This document shows positions 1-10,170 of a stretch of 64,000 nt of DNA, one piece after another. The DNA lies in NCBI GenBank assembly GCA_963703945.1, contig CAVPGM010000010.1, positions 1 to 64,000 on the forward strand, read 5' to 3'. The stretch is from JALORV01 sp963703945. Its GTDB lineage: Bacteria; Pseudomonadota; Gammaproteobacteria; Burkholderiales; Burkholderiaceae_F. The notes beneath the pieces are model-generated. The model was given only the letters and a program-made list of their open reading frames with translations. It made no database searches and was not told where the DNA came from. Position numbers and translations under genes: made by a program. Position 1 is the stretch's first letter; each line of letters opens with the position of its first letter.

Positions 1-196
1 CTGAGGCGTAGCCGAAAGCAACTCGGAGCGGAAGCAGCACAGCGGGCCGCGAACTCGGTTGGGGTCTAGGTATCCCAGCGAGCTGTGCGGCCGGTGATAG
101 TTGTAATCCTCTTTCCAGGCCGCAGTGAGCTTCCTCGCCGCAGCCAGGTTCTCAAACACTTCGAAGGCCAAGAACTCATCTCGCAGCCGGGGCCCT
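1..196 (-). pseudogene. IS3-family transposase (OrfB), C-terminal remnant
   Basis: Read on the minus strand this stretch encodes the end of an IS3-type integrase-core protein: the segment RDEFLAFEVFENL is followed by the hallmark NYHRPHSSLGY motif that closes the DDE domain of IS3 OrfB proteins. The gene runs off the left edge of the window and its 5' part is missing: similarity stops near position 196, where IS256-like DNA begins. It is therefore a relic that was interrupted or joined to another element. Only the C-terminal third is visible, so subgroup and full length cannot be judged. Confidence 0.8.
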
Positions 197-269
197 GTAA
201 GAAATCTTGTGTCAGCTAGCAGGAAATGGTAGTTATAATACCCCTTTCTTGCGAACAGGAGACTGACAC

Positions 270-705
270 ATGGATGCATTGTTTCAATCGCGGGCCCAGG
301 AGTTGGCGACGGAGTTCGCCAGTCAGGCGACGACGGTCGAGGAGCTCAACGAGCTGATGCGGCTGATGCTGAAGAGCGGCCTGGAGCGGATGCTCGACAC
401 GGAGATGGACGTGCATCTGGGCCGGCGGCCGGGGAGCGCTGGCGGACCGCCAGTTCGCCTCCGGTGCCAGCGGGCGAGAAGCGGCGTTCGCCGAACCGCC
501 GCAATGGCCGCAGCAAGAAGACGGTGCAAGGCGACTTGGGCGAGGTGACGCTCTCGACGCCGCGGGATCGGGACGGCACGTTCGAGCCGCAGCTCATTGA
601 AAAGCACCAGCGTCGCGTGCCGGGCTTCGACGAGAAGATTCTGGCTCTGTACGCCAAGGGGATGACCACGCGCGACATCCAGGAGATCGTCCGCGAGCTC
701 TACGG
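270..705 (+). pseudogene. IS256-family transposase, N-terminal fragment, frameshifted
   Basis: The first frame starts MDALFQSRAQELATEF and contains an IS256-type N-terminal region (MLDTEMDVHLG). The reading frame then changes near position 440-465 and continues with RNGRSKKTVQGDLGEV, TPRDRDGTFEPQL and GMTTRDIQEIVRELYGV, all typical of the first 140 residues of IS256 mutator-type transposases. After about position 705 similarity ends and an unrelated tail follows to a stop at 812-814. The catalytic DDE half is absent, so the copy cannot transpose. It abuts the IS3 remnant at its left side. Confidence 0.8.
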
Positions 706-1058
706 CGTGGGCGAATATCCACTCGACAAAGAGCTGCCGGCCGCGGACGTGGCCGCCAGTGCCATGGTCGCATCGGCTATTCTGAGCTTGGATGAGTGCA
801 ACCGAAAGCCGTGATATTTGGCCGAATTGAGCAAATCCGCTTCAGTACTTCAGTTTGTGCCGCCGAAATGCATGGCTGAGGCATCGACCGACACAGTGCT
901 TGGTTTTGCATTGGCTTTTGTGACCGACTCTAACTGCGACGGCTCTTTGGTTCATCAAGCGGCAGTATGTCCAGTACTGGAATGTGGAAAGGAGACAATG
1001 TACTTTATAAGAGTTGCGAATCTTACGCATTCTCTTTCAGATTTGATGACGCGGGCAG

Positions 1059-1852
1059 ATGTTTCACGAGAACAAACCAGTAGCTCTCGTCACAGGTGGG
1101 AGCCGAGGCATTGGCCTGGGCATCGCACTGCGCTGGCCAATGAGGGTTGGCAGTTAGCTATTAATGGAGTGCGTTCCGAGTCCGATGTTCAGCAAGTGCT
1201 AAGTGAACTTCGCGAAACTGGTCGCGACGTCATCTATTGCCAAGGCGATGTCGGCTCAGCAAATGATCGCAACGCGATGTTGAACAGAATCCGCGAGCAT
1301 TTCGGCAGGTTACACCTGCTGGTAAACAATGCGGGCATCACGTCGCCTGGTCGAGCCGATATCCTGGACGCAACCGAGGAAGCATTTGACAGGGTCATGG
1401 ATGTAAATCTGAAGGGCGCCCTGTTTCTGACGCAGTCGGCGGCGCGCTGGATGATCGACCAGCGAAGCGAAGACCCGTCGTTTTCCGGGTATATCATCAA
1501 CATTTCGTCGATTTCCGGACAAACGTCATCCCTGAATCGAGGCGACTACTGCATTTCGTGGGCCTGCCTCTCACAAGTCACCAAAGTGTTAGCGGCCCGC
1601 CTGACACAATACGGCATTCACGTTTACGAGATCCGTCCGGGCATCATCCGCACCGACATGACGAAGGGCGTAAGCGAAAAGTACGATCGACTCATTGCCA
1701 ATGGGTTAACGATTGAGCCCCGCTGGGGCACTCCGGACGATGTCGGGCGCGCTGTGGCGATCCTGACCCGAGGCGAGCTGACGTATGCACCCGGAGCCGT
1801 GCTTACCGTCGACGGTGGACTGACGTTGCTGCAAGACCTGGGACCGACTTGA
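1059..1852 (+). CDS. SDR-family oxidoreductase, frameshifted, active-site Lys replaced
   Basis: A short-chain dehydrogenase/reductase of the 3-ketoacyl-ACP reductase type. From the ATG at 1059 the protein begins MFHENKPVALVTGGSRGIG, giving the Rossmann TGxxxGxG motif. One base is missing near 1131, and the rest is read in the next frame with ANEGWQLAINGVR, the NNAGIT motif, the INISSISG serine region and a C-terminal GAVLTVDGGL end. In the YxxxK catalytic motif the tyrosine is present (DYCIS) but the codon for lysine is TGG, giving YCISW. Family members need this lysine for cofactor binding and proton relay, so activity is doubtful even if the frameshift is an error. Substrate unknown. Confidence 0.8.
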
Positions 1853-2239
1853 ACGCCTGCGCGGTTTTCCGCCCCGAAGCAGATATGAGCGGGAATACAG
1901 CCGACGGAACGTCCACTTCGATTCTGGAAATGTTCCCGCAATAGCGGCTGGACGGCCCAGTGATGCTCATTGTGCCATTCTGCGGCGTTCAATCCTCGCT
2001 GAGACGAACACGCATTTGCCGGCCTGCTGCACAGTGAGAGCGGAGTCTTAACAAGAGCACTCGCGAAATTGCCGCCTGTTTTCGCGCGAAACTTTGTGGA
2101 CCGCCCTCGCGCGGAGCCAATCAGCGGCGAAAACTGTACGGATTCATTTCGAAAACCTGAATGACGGCATTTCGTCGAACAAGTAACATCAAGAGAGGAG
2201 TAATCGCCTCATCGTCTCTAATGAGTGTCCGTATTCACT
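1853..2239. other. Intergenic region without recognised gene
   Basis: No convincing coding frame was found on either strand. A purine-rich stretch (AAGAGAGGAG, about 2190-2199) lies upstream of the next gene but is too far from its ATG to be a standard ribosome binding site. Confidence 0.4.
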
Positions 2240-4939
2240 ATGGAATTTTCCACCCGTCGAGCGCTGCAACTCTTTCTAGTTGGCGGCCTGGCATCTCTTA
2301 TTGCCGTATCTGGACGCCCTCGAGCCCTTGCCGAATCCCTGCTAATTGAGTTCAAGTTCGCAAACGGTTCGATGGCCAATACGGGAACGTTAGGTGGCAC
2401 CGGAACGTTCGTGCCTGGTCCCGGCAGTCAGAACGCGATGATCGGCGTGGGATTGTCGGGCCCCGGGCAAGGCATGGACAACACGTCCGCGCCCGACTTC
2501 GGCTCCGTCGGCGGCAGCGGCGGGGCTCTTAGTTTCCCTTCCAATTCCGGCTATGCCAATCTGACGTCCTATACTGTCTCCGGCTTTTACAGGATCCCAC
2601 AACAAAACTCGGCGTTATCAACCACGCTCGGGGGACACCTTTTTCGGATTAAGTCTGCATCAAATCCAGGGAATCCAGATTTGATTTACGAGGTCGGCCG
2701 AATTTTCAACGACGGTAATCCCACTCCTGATTTTTCAACGCGACAGTATTGGGGGCCGACTGATAGCTCCGGTGTCTTCAAGACGGACGTTTGGGTCTTT
2801 TTCGCCATGAGCTATTACGGGGCGGCCGGCGCGGGCAACGTCAAGTACTACGGCGCCAATCAGCTCAACACGAACGTGCAGTTGCTCGCTACCGGCACGC
2901 TCGCCGGCCCGAACACAGCGTCCGTTGTTAATGGGATCGAAATCGGCAACTTTAGCGGCATCCGGCCCTTCGACGGGCTACTAGATAACGTCCGTCTGCA
3001 CGGATCGAAAACCGACGCCACAGGCGCTTTGAGCCTCAGCACGCTACAAAGCTTAGCCGACGCCGGATTTGCCGAAACGCTTTCGGGTGGCGGCCCAGCT
3101 GTTCATCTCGCCACCCTGGTTCCCACTATTGCCCGGCCGACGCCACTCGGAGCTCCCGGCCTTAGCGACATCATGCTGTCCAGCCGCTGGCCCCGACCCG
3201 ACTACCCCGGCGATCCCTACAACACGTTTCAAACAATCAACGACTTCCATGCAACACGTCTCGAATGGAATTATCCGCGCACGAATGACGCGTTTATCAC
3301 GCAGATTCACAACGCCGGACTGACCTATGCGGGCACGATCAATGGCGAACTGCCCGACCAAATCGGCGGCAGCACCCGCGTGCTGGGACGTGATAAAGAC
3401 ATGTTCGGCGTGCCGATTCACAATCCTGAGTTGCCCGCGTCCATCTCCGCCCGCGGCGATATCAATGATCCAGCCTATCGACAAATCGTGATGGACTTTA
3501 TGAAATTTACGGTAGACGCCGGTGGCGATGCGATCATGATCGATGATCCAGGCATGACGTACACGAACGCGACCGATATCGGCGGAGGATACGGCGACGT
3601 GAGCCTGCAATTATTCCGCACGTATCTGACGACTAATTCCACGCCCGCACGGCGCTCAGGATGGGGGATGCCGTCCGATATGAGCACCTTCAATTACGCA
3701 AATTACGCGGTGAGCCACAACAACGGGGCGAGCGTGCCGTCGGCCGTCCGCACCTTATTCCTGAATTTCCACTTGGGATCGCTGAACAGCTTTTACGATT
3801 CCATTGGCGCAGAGATCAATACGTATGCCGGTGAGACTGTGCCCTTTGTGTCGAACAACGGCTCTCCCAATTATCAGACCGGCATTTATTCGAGGAACGC
3901 CGATTTCTGGATCGGCGAGACGGGCAAGGAGTATGGCAATCCAACCGCGTCGGGCATTTACTTCAAGGTGAAGGGCGCCGAGGCACTCGGTAAGTTGCAG
4001 TTTTTCAGCCCACCAAACGACAGTTTGACGTTTATTCCGACGCGCACTGAATACGTCGCGCTCAGCCGCAAGATCATCGCCACCAGCTATGCGAGTGGCT
4101 CAGCAACATTGGTTCCGTGGGATGTCTGGCGGCGGGGAATGGACGAACGATTCTTCGGCACCGTGGGCGAATTCGGTGATCTCTTCGATCTAATCCATCA
4201 ACATCCTTTCTATTATGACGATCATGAAGAGGTGTTCGCGGTAGGTGCCGGCGTTTTGTCTCAGCGGGCCCCCGGGCTAACGTCCGATCCAGTGCAGTTT
4301 GTCAATCCTGGGTCAGGGCAGGTGTTTCTCACCGTGCGCACCACGCCCGGCGACTTGGACGCACCGATCGTCGTTCACATGGTCGATTGGGCGAATTCGC
4401 CGGCCGCCTTCTCTATTTCGCTCGTGAATGCAATGTTTGGCGGCGTCGATGGGGTAGCCTTGAACGCGGCCCTGCTTTTGCCCGGAATTGGGCAGTCGTT
4501 GTTAGTCGGCTCCCTAAGTGGCAGTACCAAAACGGTCTTTAGCATTTCTACGCTCAGCCCCTACGGAATGCTGGTCATTAATCCAGTGCTGATTCCGGGC
4601 GACTACGATTGGGACGGCGACGTGGACACGGCCGACTACCAGATATGGCAGGCGAACTTTGGCTCGACGACAAATTTGTTCGCCGACGGCAATGGAAGCG
4701 GCACGGTCGACGCGGCCGACTATGCCATCTGGCGGAGCCATGTCGGCGCCACGCTGGGCGGCAGCGCAAACGTCGTTGCCCAGGTGCCTGAACCGGCCTC
4801 CTGCTTGTTGCTTGGAGTTGCAGCGATGTGTCAACACCAACGTCGACGGAGAACAATTCAACGCGCCCGGATTTCACGGTATGCGACTCATCTTATGAAC
4901 TGCTCGACAAAATCGGCCCCCAGCCCCACCGATTCATAG
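2240..4939 (+). CDS. Secreted glycosidase-like protein with LamG-like, dockerin-like and PEP-CTERM regions
   Basis: A large exported protein of about 899 residues, intact in one frame. I start it at the ATG at 2240 (MEFSTRRALQLFLVGG), because it gives a clean signal peptide; a GTG at 2225 is an alternative. Residues 35-280 resemble a LamG/concanavalin-like beta-sandwich. Residues 310-770 look like a TIM-barrel glycosidase with an acidic strand end (AIMIDDPGMTY) followed by a beta-sandwich (IVVHMVDWANSP). A dockerin-like pair follows (PGDYDWDGDVDTADYQIW, then GNGSGTVDAADYAIW), then a PEP-CTERM tag (VPEPASCLLLGV) and arginines. A paralogue of the central domain lies at 10171. No GH family is assigned; carbohydrate substrate is inferred from context. 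The 3' end overlaps the opposite-strand cupin gene by 52 bases, so the true stop may be earlier. Confidence 0.75.
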   Translation: MEFSTRRALQLFLVGGLASLIAVSGRPRALAESLLIEFKFANGSMANTGTLGGTGTFVPGPGSQNAMIGVGLSGPGQGMDNTSAPDFGSVGGSGGALSFPSNSGYANLTSYTVSGFYRIPQQNSALSTTLGGHLFRIKSASNPGNPDLIYEVGRIFNDGNPTPDFSTRQYWGPTDSSGVFKTDVWVFFAMSYYGAAGAGNVKYYGANQLNTNVQLLATGTLAGPNTASVVNGIEIGNFSGIRPFDGLLDNVRLHGSKTDATGALSLSTLQSLADAGFAETLSGGGPAVHLATLVPTIARPTPLGAPGLSDIMLSSRWPRPDYPGDPYNTFQTINDFHATRLEWNYPRTNDAFITQIHNAGLTYAGTINGELPDQIGGSTRVLGRDKDMFGVPIHNPELPASISARGDINDPAYRQIVMDFMKFTVDAGGDAIMIDDPGMTYTNATDIGGGYGDVSLQLFRTYLTTNSTPARRSGWGMPSDMSTFNYANYAVSHNNGASVPSAVRTLFLNFHLGSLNSFYDSIGAEINTYAGETVPFVSNNGSPNYQTGIYSRNADFWIGETGKEYGNPTASGIYFKVKGAEALGKLQFFSPPNDSLTFIPTRTEYVALSRKIIATSYASGSATLVPWDVWRRGMDERFFGTVGEFGDLFDLIHQHPFYYDDHEEVFAVGAGVLSQRAPGLTSDPVQFVNPGSGQVFLTVRTTPGDLDAPIVVHMVDWANSPAAFSISLVNAMFGGVDGVALNAALLLPGIGQSLLVGSLSGSTKTVFSISTLSPYGMLVINPVLIPGDYDWDGDVDTADYQIWQANFGSTTNLFADGNGSGTVDAADYAIWRSHVGATLGGSANVVAQVPEPASCLLLGVAAMCQHQRRRRTIQRARISRYATHLMNCSTKSAPSPTDS

Positions 4940-5373
4940 TGCCGGCTACACCTATCGATCTTAGTGTGCACGTCATCGTGGCCAATGGGAGTACTCCCAT
5001 CATAGAAAATAAGCGCGCCGGACACGTGAAATAACGTGATCATTTCATCGTCGCTGTCTACGACGAGTGTGTGAACGTCTCCTGGTGGTTCAAAAATATA
5101 CATCCCGGCACGAGCAATCCATTCGTGCTCCAAGTATCGCCACGATCCTTTGATCACATAGCCATGCACTGGCGCCGGATGTGCATGTCGACTGATTTGC
5201 CCAGAACGCCGGACTCGGATCAAATTCAGCCATTCGCCGTTGACCCGATTGAGTAGCAACGGTCGAAACCAGACATTCGTACCTTGTGGTACCCAAACTC
5301 TCTCATCTTTGGGTATTGCGTCGAAAGCCATTTCGCCGACAGCATAGCGCAGCGATTGCAGTGGTGAGCTCAT
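4888..5373 (-). CDS. Cupin-domain protein, dihydroxyacetophenone dioxygenase-like
   Basis: A small single-domain cupin of about 161 residues. I choose the ATG at 5373 (MSSPLQSLRYAVGEM) over an upstream in-frame start because family members begin near this point. The first cupin motif is RHAHPAPVHGYVIKG and the second is FEPPGDVHTLVV, which together give the histidines expected to bind one metal ion. The closest family I recognise is the 2,4'-dihydroxyacetophenone dioxygenase-like/acetylacetone-cleaving cupins, which split C-C bonds with oxygen. The real substrate is unknown. It is convergent with the gene at 2240 and lies downstream of the DUF1501 gene on the same strand. Confidence 0.75.
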   Translation of the reverse strand: MSSPLQSLRYAVGEMAFDAIPKDERVWVPQGTNVWFRPLLLNRVNGEWLNLIRVRRSGQISRHAHPAPVHGYVIKGSWRYLEHEWIARAGMYIFEPPGDVHTLVVDSDDEMITLFHVSGALIFYDGSTPIGHDDVHTKIDRCSRHYESVGLGADFVEQFIR

Positions 5374-5479
5374 GCGTGCCTCGATGGGCCAATTTAAGCA
5401 CAGAAGCCGACAAAAGGCCAGTAGGCGAGACTTGCCGGTGCCCAAGCATTCCGCCGTCAATAATCGATCGGACGCCTGC

Positions 5480-6764
5480 CTAAGTGAACAGCTTGATGAT
5501 TGGTTGGCCTTTGTCCGCGATCTGGAAGAGCTGACCCGATGGGGCTGTGAATTCCTCGTCGATTGGCAGGCCGAGCGCCCAGCCGATCGTGGCGTTGAAG
5601 TCGGGGATCGAAACCGGATTATCAGTTACTTCCGCGCGGTGAGAGTCGGATGCGCCATACACCTGTCCGCCATTCACCCCGCCGCCGGCCAAAAGGCACG
5701 TGAATGCGTTCGGATGATGGTCGCGTCCGTTCTTGTGTGCCGCATTGATCTCTCGGACTTCGGCCAAATTCGGTGCCGACGGCCACCAGTGTGTTCTCGA
5801 GCATGCCGCGCTGCCTTCGAGGTCGACGAGCAAGGCGCTCATTGCCTGGTCGAGAACATTGGCGTTCGCGGCCACGCCAGCGAAGTTGTCGTAGTGCGTG
5901 TCCCAGCCACCGATGCCTACTTCCACAAAACGTACGCCGTGTTCCACGAGTCGGCGGGCAAGCATACATCCCTGACCAAACGATTCCTTGCCATACATCT
6001 CGGTAATCAACGGCGGCTCTTGACTTATGTCGAAGGCCTTCAAATCCTTACTGCGCATCAAGCGGACAGCATCGGCAAACATGCTGGCATGGGCGCTGGT
6101 CTGCCGATAGTTGTAATGTTGGTGAAATTCTTCGTTGAACGCCCGCGTCAATGCGAGCCGCGATTCGAGCTGCGACTCGCTGACATAGGCCGGCGGACAG
6201 CTGTCAGGCAGCCCCTGCTTTGGATCGCCGATTGGAACTGGCGCGTATTTCAAATCCAGAAAGCCCGTGCTGATGCTGTCGTCGCCGCCTGCGATCGAAA
6301 CGCTGCCCGGGAGATCCGGGTTGGATTTGTTCAGCGAGCGCATGGCCCAGGCAGCGAGCGTGGGATGCGACACAGTGCCGCCAGCCAGATAACTGCGGTG
6401 GAGCAGATACTGGGCGGCCGGGTGATCACCTTGGTTCGATGTCATCGAACGGATCAACGCCAGTTTGTCCATCTGATTCGCGAGCCGCGGCAAATACTCC
6501 GTGAGATGAATGCCGGGGAGCATTGTGGCCAACGGTCGGACCGGGCCTCGCACATCGGGTCGTTCGGGCTTCGGATCGAAGGTATCGATGTGGCTAACGC
6601 CGCCCATGAGATTGAGGTAGATGACGCTCCCAGGCGCGAGCCCGCCGCGGGGAAGCTGCCAAGGGCTCAATGGCAAAGAGTGGTCCAGCCAAGGGGGCAA
6701 TGCCGACCCCGAGCAGTGCCTTGGCCGCGTCCACGATGAACCGGCGCCTGGAGCTCTTCCTCAC
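5480..6764 (-). CDS. DUF1501 (sulfatase-like fold) protein, frameshifted
   Basis: A planctomycete DUF1501 protein. A GTG at 6764 starts MRKSSRRRFIVDAAKAL, a twin-arginine-like export signal; the frame changes near 6645 (one extra base) and continues with SVIYLNLMGGVSHIDTFDP, the conserved family start. Other family motifs are SNQGDHPAAQYLLH, ARRLVEHGVRFVEVGIGGWDTH and HHPNAFTCLLAGGG. A local frame excursion occurs at about 5755-5820, where the correct reading is GMLENTLVAVGTEFGRSP. Net length leaves one extra base. DUF1501 proteins belong to the alkaline-phosphatase superfamily but their substrate is unknown. The gene follows the DUF1549/DUF1553 gene by 27 bases, the usual two-gene cassette of this phylum. 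Confidence 0.85.
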
Positions 6765-6791
6765 CAAAATTCCAGTGGGACTGTCTCACGG

Positions 6792-8717
6792 CTATTGCAC
6801 AAAGATAAAGTCTTGGGAATTCACCAGTGCCCAAATCAGATACTGTATCCGACGCGCATCGTCCGATTCCTGCATCGCGGCAATCGCAGCCCGCTCTTCG
6901 TCGGTCGGCGATCGGCTCAAGACGCTCATGAATATGACATCGCATTTCTCAGGAAATGAATTTACGCTCGCCACATGCTTCATCAACTCCGATTTCGGAT
7001 TCCGCAATAATCTTGTCTCCACGATACCATTGAACATGGACAAAAACTCAGTGACGTTTGACGCCAAATTGGCTCCCTCAATGAGTTCACGATTCGATTG
7101 CCCAAACGTGTGCAGAAAGCTGACTCGGCTCTGCCGGGGACCGCAGCTCCGACGCTCGTACGAGGACGCCATCCGAACGGGGCCGGCGATAGAATCCGCG
7201 CCCGACATCGTCGGGGGGAATCGTGCCGGACTCTTTTTGCGACTCGAAATCGTCCTGCATCGCCTTGAGTTCGGCGGTCAGGAAAGTCCAATGCTGATCG
7301 ACGTCATGATCTTTGACAGCTTCGTTTCGAGAATACATGTCCTCTTTGCCCACCAGCACAGGCTGGCCGCCATAGTATATCTGCGTGTCGAAGAAGCCGG
7401 ATCGCGCTTGTCGACATCGGGCACAATTAGCGTCGTCAGCGAATCCCAGACTTGCTCCGCGGTCGTGCGAGCCAACAATCGGCCTCGGTAGGAAATTGGA
7501 GCGCCTTCGGCGGCTCCTCCGGATCAATGCAGCGTTGGTAGGTCGTCGTGTTGAAGAGCACCTGCAGATAGGCCCGCATGTCGTAACGCAAATCCTTCGA
7601 TTAGCTGCGTAAGAAAGTCGAAGCAACTCCGGATGAGTGGGCTTGTCATCCCGCCAGTCGTCGACCGGTTCAACTAGCCCGTGCCGCATCGCGCGTTTCC
7701 ACAGCCGGTTGGCAATGACCTGAGTGAAACGCGGGTTATCGGGCGATGTGAGCCAGTCGCCGAGCGCTGACGGGTAATCGGCCTGGTTCTCACTTCCTGG
7801 AATCTCCATCGGTCCGAAGATTGGATGCGCCGCGACGGCTTCGCCGCCCTTCGCGTCGTCGTACTGATAGTCGACCGGAAGGTTGATCTTTCCGTTCGAC
7901 GTTCCACAGCACTTTGTCGGCATGAAACGTGTTGCGGATGTACTGCGAGAACGCCTGCAGATCTTCGTTGGTGGTCGTCTTTTCGCGTCCATAAATGGCG
8001 TAAATAAATCGTCCCGATTGTTGGTTTTCGAGATTGTTTGTGTAGGCCGCCATCTCGAAGAACTGTCGGCGCGTCCATCGATCGTGCGGGTGGTCGTGGC
8101 ATTGACGCAGGCCAGCTGCGTGCCAGTAAAGATGCGAAGCGTATCTGGCCATTTGTCGAGCGGCATGCCTCGATCCCTCAGATAATAACCCACGGTGCCG
8201 TTGCCGCGTTCCCAACCGCATCCGGAGGATGTCACCAACTCACGCACAAACTGGTCGTACGGTTTGTTACTGGCCAGGGAATCCTTTACCCATTTGACGT
8301 AAAACGTCCGACTAATCGCCGAGTCTTCATCCTTGATGCGCAGGATGTCAGCCCAAAAATTGTAGTAATGACTGACGTATCCGTGCGAATTCAATAGCGA
8401 GTCAATCAATTGACCACGCTTGTTCGCTTCCTGAGAATCCAAAAGGCGCGCGACTCGGCCAAAGTCGGTATTCGGCCGATAACGTCCAGATAGATGCGAC
8501 GAACGAATTGTTCATCACTCGTGATGGGAAGCGGCGTCAGACCCTTTTGGCGGAGATCGCTTTCAATGAAACGGTCAATCGCTTGTGCCGAATCGTCGAT
8601 AACCGGCGGCGAAGACGCCTCCGGCGGTGGCTGGCCGGCCAAGGATAGATTGCCTGCGCAGACGACTGCACTAACGAGCAGCAGCCGAATCGTGTTCAAG
8701 CCGTGGTAGACATGCAT
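6792..8717 (-). CDS. DUF1549/DUF1553 (planctomycete PSCyt-associated) protein, multiply frameshifted
   Basis: The N-terminus from the ATG at 8717 has a signal peptide (RLLLVSAVVCAGNLSLAG) and the DUF1549 block (FVRRIYLDVIGRIPTLAES). After a frame change near 8430 it continues with SHGYVSHYYNFWADILR and KPYDQFVRELVTSSG. The DUF1553 half is seen as RFTQVIANRLWKRAMRHGL and ends SEKCDV-like to QDFIFVQ at 6792. At least four frame changes are needed to read the whole protein of roughly 640 residues. No CxxCH haem motif is visible, so this version lacks the cytochrome domain often fused in the family. Its role is unknown; it always pairs with DUF1501 proteins, here directly downstream. Confidence 0.8.
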
Positions 8718-8975
8718 GACAACTCATCCGGGCCTCGAACTTGTGCAAGCAATTCTCAGCGCGACCGGCCGTCTACAAATCTAGCCATGGATCGGATCCG
8801 CATCAATCAGGAAACAGGGGTTGAAAAGTCAGGTTTTCTTCCGGGTAGTTGACAAACACGCGTTCGCCAAAGAATAACGAATTGTCGAGACTTTTCCCAA
8901 GGCACCGATGTTCTGTCATTGCCAAGCGTGTCGAACATAGTGAACGAATACCTCCTCTAACACACGGCTCACCAT

Positions 8976-10139
8976 ATGAAACGTAGCTCGCATCGATTTC
9001 TTACGACACACGTTGGCAGCTTCGGCGCGTCCGGCGGATCTTCTTGAAATGATGTTCGCGAAGGAGCGCGGACTGGACTACGACCGAGATTCCTTTGAAT
9101 CGACCGTGCGCAGGTCCGTTAACGACATAGTTTCGCGGCAAGCAGATGCCGGTGTGGACATCGTATGTGATGGAGAACAGGGCAAAGCCAGTTTCTTGAC
9201 ATACGCGGCGGAGCGCCTGGGCGGATTTGAGCCGCGCGGGCAAGAGGGCGAAGACCTCTGGAAGGAGTCCCGCGAGACGCTCGCCTTTCCAGAGTTCTAC
9301 AATGCCCATCAGCACTATCGTTCGGGTATCGTCGCTAGGCCGGTGCGATTGGTGTGCAGCGGTCCGGTGACGTACAACGGACACCAATCGCTCCAACGCG
9401 ACATCGCGATTGTCAAAGCAGCTACCGCCGGCAAAGCGGTCGAAGAAGTCTTCATGACTGCCATCTCGCCGTCCGATATCGAAGGCCAGCAGGCAAACGA
9501 ATTTTACGGGACCGTGGAAGAGTATCTCCTTGCCATCGCCGACGCGATGCACCAGGAGTACAAAGCGATCGTCGACGCGGGCCTGATATTGCAGGTCGAC
9601 GACCCCCGACTACTCACCTATTACATTTCCCGACCCGATCTGACCGTCAAGGACTGCCGCCGCTGGGCCGAGCAGCGCGCGGAAGTGCTAAATCATGCGT
9701 TGCGCGGATCCCTTCCGAGCGCGTCCGCTTCCACACGTGCTACGGCATCAATATTGGACCGCGCGTTCACGAGATGAATCTCAAGGACATCGTCGACATC
9801 ATGCTCAAGGTGAACGCAGGGGCGTACTCGTTCGAAGCGGCCAACCCGCGCCACGAACACGAGTGGAAAGTTTGGGAAAACGTAAAGTTGCCGGAAGGAA
9901 AGATCCTTATCCCGGGCGTGATTTCTCACTCCACGCCGTTAGTGGAGCATCCCGAACTTGTGGCTCAACGCCTTGTGCGGTTTGCTAACACCGTGGGTAA
10001 GGAAAATGTCATCGGCGGCAGCGACTGTGGATTCTCCTCATTTGCGAACAAGGAGCCGGAAATCCACCCGACCATTGTTTGGGAAAAATTCCGAAACCTG
10101 GCACAAGGTGCGAAGCTTGCTTCCAAGGAACTGTGGTGA
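8976..10139 (+). CDS. Cobalamin-independent methionine synthase (MetE C-terminal)-like protein, frameshifted
   Basis: The ATG at 8976 gives MKRSSHRFLTTHVGS, the family's opening strand. One extra base near 9021 and one missing base near 9720 must be corrected; the net length stays in frame (388 codons). Recognisable parts are VDIVCDGEQGK, RPVRLVCSGPVTY, VDDPRLLTYY, FHTCYGINIGP and VIGGSDCGFSS. The His and Cys of HTCYGIN and the Cys of GSDCGF correspond to zinc ligands of the MetE/UROD-like barrel. Stand-alone proteins of this type transfer methyl or alkyl groups between thiols and other carriers. They lack the MetE N-terminal folate domain, so methionine synthesis itself is not implied. Confidence 0.75.
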
Positions 10140-10170
10140 GGTTTGGATGTGACGGGGGATGGGGAAGGCG

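Noticed and set aside
1059..1852. Programmed frameshifting as an explanation of broken genes
   Set aside because: The shift sites share no slippery motif or downstream structure and occur in unrelated genes.
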